A stretch of 64,000 nt of DNA from Aphrocallistes beatrix. Taxonomy: Eukaryota > Porifera > Hexactinellida > Sceptrulophora > Aphrocallistidae. The translations under genes were made by a program, and so were the position numbers. The DNA lies in NCBI GenBank assembly GCA_963281255.1, contig OY725494.1, positions 2,245,934 through 2,309,933 of the forward strand, read 5' to 3'. Of the stretch, positions 57,267 through 64,000 are shown one piece after another; positions within the stretch are counted from its first letter, which is position 1, and each line of letters begins with the position of its first letter. The notes under the pieces were generated by a model, which made no database searches, was not told the origin of the DNA, and saw only the letters and a program-made list of their open reading frames with translations.

Positions 57267-58429
57267 CATTGAATTTTTCACTTAGACAACGTAATGATAG
57301 GGATTCTTATGCACTTATTTGACAAATACACTTTTACATACTGTATTGTCATATCGATATAGTAATATTTTATAGATTGTTCTAACACAAGGTTACACCC
57401 TTAGATTTTGAAATAAAGTTAGTAATAATTTTGCCCATTATCAAACAAATAGTATAATTTTTTGAGTCATCCTATTTTTCTTTATTATTACGTATGAATA
57501 TTGAAGAAATTGCTAAAATACAAGTAGGTCGACTCCGCTTAATTGGGACAATTCTCCAGGAATGGAATGGTTCCCATACATAGAAACTAATACTAAGTTA
57601 ATTTGGAACTCCACTTAATCGGGACTAAATATCAGAGCCTGATGTACGAATTAATAAGTTTATCATTTAATTTTTGAACAGAAAGGTACTAGATAATATC
57701 ATTTGATGAGATATTTTAATTTTGAATAATAGTAGAGTAAATCTTTTTTCTGCTCCTTCTCCAATTTGGTCATAGCGAATTTTTCTTAGAGTACGTGGGT
57801 ATTAATATCCTTTAAATTTAAATATTTTAATGAGATTTGAGTATTTAATGTAGAATAAGAAATATGAATTAGAAAAATAATGATTATGGTAACTACTCCT
57901 TAATCTAATCCTATATGATGAGCAACTGCACATAGAAGTTCAATCATTGGACGATTGAAGTAGTCCTCAAATAAAGAGAGACAGCATTGCAACATCAAGT
58001 CTGTTCATGGTGTTAACTCTTGTATCGCTTCGCGGGTTCTTCTCCACCTAGAAACTTAGCTTGTTTTGTTTCAACAATTCCTTGTTCCAACTTTAATTAA
58101 TGCTTGGATACATTTCCATATTGTGGGATGTTGACATCCAACAGTGCAATTAAACGAACGATGCCAAGCTTCAACTGAGTTAGTTCAAATTCTATAAACT
58201 ATATTACAATAATGGAAATTATTATAAGCTAGTTAAAAGCTCAAAATCCCTGGATCCCTGGATCATACGTCATTTCCCTGGATAATCCAGGGATCCCTGG
58301 AGGGTTGGTAAGTATGCATGAACCAATGAATTTCAATCACAAATAGTCCTTTGATTGTATGCATAAGTCACTACTGTTTGATGCTAATGTATTTGCATTA
58401 TAAAGAAATGAATTTGATTGGTCAGCACA
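57267..58429. other. spacer, MITE fragments
   Basis: 57528-57650 is a partial copy of the CAGTCGACTCCGCTTAAT MITE. 58245-58312 has CCTGGATCCCTGGA/TCCAGGGATCCCTGGA palindromes ending GGGTTGGTAAGTATG, like the 17431-18072 family end. No gene. Confidence 0.5.
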
Positions 58430-58602
58430 ATTTGTCATCCTATCTCGGCGAGGTGTGAAGATTTCACTTAGATCTTCGAACTTTATTATTTACCTGTGTG
58501 CCAAATTTCACATTTCTATCACCTCCCAGTTCCTCAATCAATTCTGGTCAAACAAAAAAAACACAAAAAAACAACAAAAACATTGCGTTTTAATATATAA
58601 GA
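58430..58602 (-). mobile_element. Helitron-like 5' end, family B
   Basis: It ends with the complement of TCTTATATATTAAAACGC at 58602, preceded by a CAATTCTGGTCAAAC block equivalent to the CCGAATTGA region. Confidence 0.65.
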
Positions 58603-58619
58603 TTTTGTAATCAAAATGA

Positions 58620-58880
58620 CAAGCGCGCTTCTCTTGCTTGTGCTGCATGGCTGGCGGACACTTGTCCGAAGGAGGCGTCCTTTGGGCGCCTAGGTTCACA
58701 TTGATTAATTGTAAGTAAATAACATCTCTAAATATGTCGGTCTTACTGTTATCATCGATATCACTCGAAAAATCATAAAATTTGTCAATTTTAAATTTTT
58801 GATGCGTAATGATGAAGTCATAACCGAGCGATGAGTCATTATTTTGGTTATAGTTGTATCATATTTGAGATATATTAACT
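58620..58880 (-). mobile_element. Helitron-like 3' half, family A
   Basis: CAAGCGCGCTTCTCTTGC at 58620, hairpin, then part of the body. The 5' end is missing. Confidence 0.7.
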
Positions 58881-59149
58881 ATAGACATGCGAATATTCAG
58901 TAACCAATCAATGTCGAGTAGTACAGTAGTCTGAATAAAGAGTAATTTACGTTGATAAAAAATATATCATTCACAGCCAGATATGTTTTCCGTTCAAAAA
59001 AGCTTTAACTCCTGGTCCCGTGCACCCCCGAATTAAGGTCCGCGTACCCCAGGTTGGAAACGCTGCCCTAACCGTTTAGAAGTGTTCGTCGTGACCAATA
59101 GACCCATTTATTTGGAGGTTAGCACGCTCCAAATTATACATGGAGCGTC

Positions 59150-59433
59150 CAATACAGGAAAAAGCCCCATACCAGACTATATCCGAAAGTTAGAGAATTT
59201 TCCCTATCCTTCTTCAATCGTGGACCTACAAATATTTAGGGTACAGTCGACTACTACCGCTGCTATTTAAGGGATTTATCCAAAGTTACAGAACTCTATA
59301 TGTTCTACTAAGGGAAGGAATGGTTTGGCAATGGGATGAAGCATGTCGTGAGGCATTTGATCAATTATGCACACAACTCCTAAATTACCAGATCAAAATT
59401 TTTGAATTTGTTGTAGACATTTGCTCCAGCCAA
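59150..59433 (+). pseudogene. Ty3/gypsy reverse transcriptase fragment
   Basis: Plus-strand pieces read ENFPYPSSIVDLQIFRV and, after a frameshift or stop, GFIQSYRTLYVLLREGMVWQ followed by WDEACREAFDQLCTQLL and FEFVVDICSSQ. This is the RT thumb and the start of RNase H of gypsy-type elements. No LTR or other pol domain was seen around it. Confidence 0.7.
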
Positions 59434-59683
59434 ATGAATATCCAAAATGATCTTTAAGTACAAAATATAAAATGAAATTTCTAGGAGCAAGTCCGCCATT
59501 GGCCGCTCGCTTCTGTTGCCCCCCTTATAAATGGAGTCCAGCCTCTGGAATCCCCCTAAAAAGTCCTAGTCTCCAGAGTAGCTTTCTCAAAAGATGAAAA
59601 GATATTGGTTTGAATTCGACTTTAATATAGAGTATGAATATGTGCAAGGATGATTCTAACCTCATCTTTATTACACCCATGGC

Positions 59684-59825
59684 CATAGGCGCCGAACCCG
59701 GGGGGGCTGGGGGGGCTCGAGCCCCCCCTGGATTCGATGGCCCATAGACGCAATAAAAATTTTAGGGCTGAGCCTCCCTAGAATTCCAAAATGGCCCATA
59801 GATTTCGAAAAGTTCGGCGCCCCTG
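59684..59825. mobile_element. hAT-type MITE with 8-bp target duplication
   Basis: 142 bp with ends CATAGGCGCCGAAC and GTTCGGCGCCCCTG, flanked by perfect CCCATGGC at 59676-59683 and 59826-59833. The interior has G-run/C-run palindromes. Confidence 0.9.
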
Positions 59826-60029
59826 CCCATGGCCCTACTTTTATAACTTCTTACACTCCACACGAATAAAGATCACATACTGAGTATTCAAATACCCAGC
59901 ATACAGCTGCATAGTTTGTAGGACTACGAAACAGTCGTAGAGCAAGACTGAGTTTATAAGTTATCCTCCTTGAGCGGACGCAATTACAAAACGGGAAATC
60001 ATATAATCGAATACAGAAACATCGCTATC

Positions 60030-60253
60030 AAAGGAATCACTCTGCTATGACGTCATCATTACGCATCAAGAAGTGAAAAATTGACAAATTTTGTGCTTTT
60101 TCGAGTGATAACGATTATAACATTAAGACAGACGTATTTAGAGATGTTGTCTACCTTATAATTATCAATTTAAACCTAGGCGCTCAAAGGGTACCTGCGG
60201 CGGACACTTTGTGTCCGCCAGCCGCCGCAGCGCAAGCAAGCGTAGCGCGCTTG
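60030..60253 (+). mobile_element. Helitron-like 3' half, family A, at a tandem junction
   Basis: A body piece beginning near 60030 and ending GCGTAGCGCGCTTG at 60253, immediately followed by the next copy's TCC. Confidence 0.8.
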
Positions 60254-60272
60254 TCCTTACTGTTAAAACTCG

Positions 60273-60333
<61 letters not shown>
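60254..60333 (+). mobile_element. Helitron-like 5' stub with (TA)n
   Basis: TCCTTACTGTTAAAACTCG then about 50 bp of (TA)n, truncated by the Tc1-like element that begins at 60334. Confidence 0.8.
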
Positions 60334-60336
<3 letters not shown>

Positions 60337-61428
60337 TCTGTCAAGTATTTATTTAGAAAATCCACTTTTATAGTAAAACTTTATAGCTGTCCATAGCAGT
60401 TTATTGTACTTATTCCAACAGTTTGAGCTGGAATTTAGAGTATATTATTTAGGCTTTCATAGTATATTAGAGTATTTTGTTAAATTCAGTCTCATTTTCT
60501 TGCTATATTATAGTGACGTCATCATTATTTCTATTTTTAGCTTTCTTGTACTTTATCGGGTGTTTAAACTATTTCTTTCTTAGGATTAGACTGATTTAAT
60601 GTCTCAATTAGCTAAAAGAGAAGAAATCGAGAAATATCTAAGATTCTCTTCGCTTACATGTCCTCAAATTTCAAAAAAAGTTGCTGTCAGCCTTGCCACA
60701 GTGTACAACGTTAAGAGGCGGGTTAAAAATGGGTCAAGTCTTCGCCATAACCTTGGCGCTGGGAGACCACGTACCTACGAAATTCAATAAAAAGGAATAT
60801 TAGTGCCTATATTAGACATAAACCCCACTTATCTCTTCGCTGTATCGCTTCGAATCTTCAACCAAGTGTCTCACATGAGACTGTACGAAGTAGCCTACGG
60901 GATATGAACTACAGTAAACCCTACCCTACTCGATCTCCACTGCTTACGGAGAATCATAAAACAATGCGCGTGAAATGGGCTAAAAAGTTCAGATACCCCA
61001 AGAACCAGTGGGCCAAAACCATTTTTGTTGACGAAATGGCGGTTTGGCTTTCGAAAGGGAAAATTAGGATGTGGACAAAAAAAGGCCAAAAAAGAATCAG
61101 TCCTACCACTAAACATTCCCCGAAGATAAATGTCTGGGCTGCTTTCTGCTCAATGGGAGTTTTCCCAATTTGCATTTTTAAGGAGAATATGGATAGCAGA
61201 TTGTTTATCCAAATAATGGAGGGGTATTTACTAACGCAGGCGAACGTATTTTTTGAGAGCAACTGGAGATTAGTCATGGACAACGATCCAAAGCACACTT
61301 CGCGGCTAACCCGTGATTGGATTGCGTCTAATGTCCCTAAAAGGATACCTTAGCCTTCACAGAGCCCCGATTTAAATCCGATCGAGAATCTGTTTAGTTG
61401 GGTAATAAAATTGAAAATAAACATGTGA
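60334..61428 (+). mobile_element. Tc1-like element inserted in (TA)n, 3' end unclear
   Basis: The left end CAGTCTGTCAAGTATTTATT follows a TA repeat, as expected for a Tc1/mariner insertion. The transposase reading frame lies at 60599-61428. I could not find the matching inverted right terminus, so the element is probably 3'-truncated. Confidence 0.7.
60599..61428 (+). pseudogene. Tc1-like (DD34E) transposase, two lesions
   Basis: Frame one (60599-60790) gives MSQLAKREEIEKYLRFSSLT..., a helix-turn-helix DNA-binding N-terminus with GRP-type motif GAGRPRTYE. A frame change near 60785 leads into RNISAYIRHKPHLSLR... and the catalytic domain: IFVDEMAVW (first Asp), MDNDPKHTS (second Asp), SPDLNPIENLF (Glu). 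The Asp-Glu spacing is 34 residues, counting one in-frame TAG at 61352-61354. One frameshift and one stop make it inactive, but otherwise it is little decayed, so it is fairly young. Confidence 0.88.
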
Positions 61429-62478
61429 ACAGTATTAGTATAATAATATAGGAAGTACTAGATTGCGAATTGAATGGTATAATTTATTAGTGTCTACAAT
61501 TTATACCTTTTGAATTACAGTGGAATTCGCTTATTAGCAATATTGCTCTATTAGCAACCAATCTTCAGGTCCCAGGTGAAGATTTTGTGTTAATTCTGTT
61601 CCCTCATTAGCAACTTCGCGTATTACAACCATTTTATGAGCAAAACTCGAGTTGCTAATAAGCGAATTCCACTGTATGGCTTAAACAGTGAAATTTTTGT
61701 TTCCATAGCAACATACGAATGCTTAGCTATTCCAATAATTAATAAAATCTAACATTAGAAATGCAGATAATGATGTTTAAAATGAGCTTGAATAGCAGCA
61801 TTTTTCGCTCTAAAAAGAGCCTATTGCGCAATCACATGTGACATCTCAACCTTTTGACAGTTGAATTGCATACTCTGATATGATGTTTGTATATGGTACG
61901 TAATACTATATTTCAAAGGTCTATCGTATACAGTTTTATCGGTCTAATTAAACTTTGAACTGTGTACTGTCCTTCTCGGTGATATCCACGGTCGTGTATT
62001 AAGTAGGCCATGGACAATTATTGTCTCGAATACTCCACTTATAAAGATAGGTTGCACTGTATTATGTTCTTTTGACATCTTATTGTAAAGTTTCGTCGAA
62101 TTAAAATCTTACCAACGGAAAATAGTCTTCCTAGAGTTAGAATGCACACTAATAGCATAGAACACTTTGCATACTATATAGATAGAAAAACTTATTATCA
62201 ATTCACAAAGATCAAATTATTCCAACAGATGACTACCAAAAGGGTGAAACTCCAAGAAGCAGACGACCTCTCGGGCAACGGCCTTATTTTTATTCAGCAA
62301 ACTAAGGGACCCTTAATTTGCTCCCAGTATGAATTATATCCATAAAATTCAATTCACATGATTCGGAACCTCACAACAAAGGAAACAAAGCTTGTTTGTA
62401 TTGTTAAAAGTCGTTGTGAAGAAAGTAGCTGTACTGGGAATGGGATATTGTAATGTAATAATGAATTTAAACTCCTTG
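61429..62478. other. spacer with one small MITE
   Basis: 61443-61470 shares TATAATAATATAGGAAG with the palindrome near 2880. No gene is supported; the ORF at 62142-62345 lacks recognisable features. Confidence 0.45.
61518..61674. mobile_element. pogo-like MITE
   Basis: 157 bp with ends CAGTGGAATTCGCTTATTAG and the exact complement, flanked by TA (61516-61517, 61675-61676). Confidence 0.9.
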
Positions 62479-62775
62479 CAGTGGCGTAGCCAAGATTTTA
62501 CTTGTTGTGTTGCGCTGTCACATCGAGGTGATGCATATATCTTTGAAGGTGAAATCGTTTACAAACTTCTCAAACTCTCCAATCTCATCGTGTCACAATT
62601 CAATCAATATTAGACAGACGTTACGATCTCACTACATAATTATCCCTTCAATTCCAAAGACTTGTATCGCACTACGTGTCAATATTTATGTACGCACTAC
62701 CTTAGATGGTCCGCATTTATGAAATGCATACCACCTCATGTGGTGCGTCTGAAATCGACCTTGGCTGCGCCTCTG
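62479..62775. mobile_element. hAT-type MITE, older
   Basis: Ends CAGTGGCGTAGCCAAGA and the complement of CAGAGGCGCAGCCAAGG. The flanks ACTCCTTG/ACTCATCG match at 6 of 8 positions, consistent with a mutated 8-bp duplication. Confidence 0.65.
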
Positions 62776-62853
62776 ACTCATCGTAAATGCATATCCTATG
62801 GTGAACTAAACTTACCATTTATATAGAGCTAGTCGATAAAATCAAACGGTACG

Positions 62854-63130
62854 ATGGCTAGTAACGGAAACATTCTTAGCATGTTCAGTGAAGCAGATAC
62901 AAACACCAAGTTATACCAGTGGATGACGAATCGTCCAAAAGACCCTAGTAGCGATACGTTAAAAGAGGTTTACAACGAACAGGCGTATTACTATGAAGAG
63001 TTTATGTGTTCTAAGTTGGGATGGTTGGGGTGGAAGGTAGGTGCAGAATTCCTCCATAATCAGCTGGAGAAATTTGGATTCCAGAAAGAAATTCATATTT
63101 TAGATGCAGGATCAGGAACTGGACTCGTGG
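62854..63130 (+). CDS. METTL27: METTL27-like methyltransferase, first coding exon (partial gene)
   Basis: ATG at 62854; 92 codons plus one base to a donor at 63131 (GTGG|GTATGA). The peptide has the pattern of METTL27 (WBSCR27) class I SAM-dependent methyltransferases: EVYNEQAYYYEEFMCSKLGW, then GAEFLHNQLEKFGF and the SAM-binding motif I ILDAGSGTGLVG, at the very end of the exon. Substrate of the family is not established. Later exons are not visible before 64000; the frame continues past the donor into a micro-Helitron and stops. The start codon is well placed relative to the family N-terminus. Some other member of the same methyltransferase group is possible. Confidence 0.7.
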
Positions 63131-63140
63131 GTATGATTTA

Positions 63141-63181
63141 TCTTATACGTATATTAAAACGCAAGCCGCGAAGCGCGCTTG
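63141..63181 (+). mobile_element. 41-bp micro-Helitron (termini only), family B
   Basis: It starts TCTTATACGTATATTAAAAC after host A and ends GCCGCGAAGCGCGCTTG before host T. It consists of just the two termini and sits 10 bp inside the METTL27-like intron. Confidence 0.8.
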
Positions 63182-64000
63182 TCTCTAATGAACATATCAT
63201 GGTTGAACCCTCGCAAATTCCAATACTCCTGTAATAAAATTGAAATTTGTTTGCATTGGTGAAAACAACAAATCTTAAATTTACCAAACGTATGGAATTT
63301 AGTAATTACTTCTACATACATGCTACTTGAGCCATGATGAAAGCGTGTCGCGGCGTTGAATTTCGTGGGACATGCTTGGATGCAATAGGAGAGTATTATA
63401 CAGAAGATCCTCGTTAATACGAACATCAGGGCAGGATCAAAATTTCGTATTATCCGTATTCGCATTAACCGATGTGAGTCATGATAAAATATATGTTCGT
63501 ACTATCAGGAGTTTCGCATTATCAGTGTTATTAACGAAGTTCTACTGTACATTTTTAGTATATATTTATGGCTATAATTTGTAAGCAATAACCACGTATC
63601 GCGGCTCGCCGTAGAGTCGCCATATGGGTGCTTGGGGATATCAAAGAATTCAGAGGCGCCTACGGGCGGCTAATATTGATTAAATTCACTAATCCAAGGA
63701 TGCATTGCATAGGTTAAATTGAGAATAAAAGAAAGGCGACAATGACAATGGTGCACTCTATAATTCTAAAATGGTTAGTTGCACAATATGATGATGAGAG
63801 AACACATTTTGACAACACGAATTTGGGTACTCTGATATACGATGCTGTTAATACATTTTAATGTCTACTATACATATACTTCTTAAATGGTCCAAAAATT
63901 ATAGAGTGCACCATTACCTTAGTGTATAGAATGCTCTGTTTAATTTTAGGATATTTTAGTAAACAAGGTTCCTGTTACTTAAAGCTATCAAATCAAATCG
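63182..64000. other. start of the METTL27-like intron, MITE
   Basis: 63401-63547 is listed separately. 63600-63670 carries a worn GAGGCGCCTACGGGCG word like the Helitron subterminal region. No exon seen. Confidence 0.45.
63401..63547. mobile_element. pogo/Tigger-like MITE
   Basis: 147 bp with ends CAGAAGATCCTCGTTAATAC and the complement of CAGTAGAACTTCGTTAATAA, with TA on both sides. Confidence 0.8.

Overview
This window is nuclear DNA from an invertebrate animal; I cannot place it more precisely. It is AT-rich, uses the standard code, has spliceosomal GT-AG introns, carries animal-type genes (ER-resident HSP90, a STRIPAK subunit, a kinetochore protein, a KIF14-like kinesin, a METTL27-like methyltransferase), and is unusually dense in small transposons. 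Roughly four fifths of the sequence is mobile-element material.

Layout. 1-12.5 kb: gene-free nest of non-autonomous Helitron-like elements and small terminal-inverted-repeat (TIR) elements, including two inverted copies of a G-run/C-run palindrome array. 12.7-16.3 kb: one clear kinesin motor exon and one weaker candidate exon on the minus strand, with a 200-N assembly gap between them. 20.7-21.9 kb: single-exon SKA3-like kinetochore gene (minus). 25.8-27.2 kb: large palindromic foldback element. 27.9-38.6 kb: complete four-exon HSP90B1/GRP94 gene (minus), whose introns are stuffed with Helitrons and TIR elements. 39.9-41.3 kb: decayed integrase with a DD35E core interrupted by intron-like gaps (minus). 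42.7-45.0 kb: TTAA-flanked element nested in a TIR element. 46.2-48.7 kb: intact, intronless STRIP1/2 gene (plus). 49.5-54.2 kb: Helitrons, hAT-type elements, a dead Tc1/mariner transposase and a second foldback element. 55.1-57.3 kb: long coiled-coil-type ORF of unknown function (plus). 59-61.4 kb: reverse-transcriptase fragment and a broken DD34E Tc1-like transposase. 62.9 kb to the end: first coding exon of a METTL27-like methyltransferase (plus), running off the window.

The protein genes are unrelated neighbours rather than a pathway or operon. SKA3, KIF14 and STRIP1 all have links to mitosis or the cytoskeleton in animals, but nothing in the sequence ties them together here.

The most interesting structure is the Helitron-like population. 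About 25 pieces share a 5' end starting TC and a 3' GC-rich hairpin end finishing GCTTG, usually between a host A and T. Two head-to-tail junctions and three copies of only 41-54 bp, made almost solely of the two termini, define the boundaries precisely. Their internal (TA)n tract acts as a landing pad for TA-target transposons. No Rep/Hel protein is encoded in the window.
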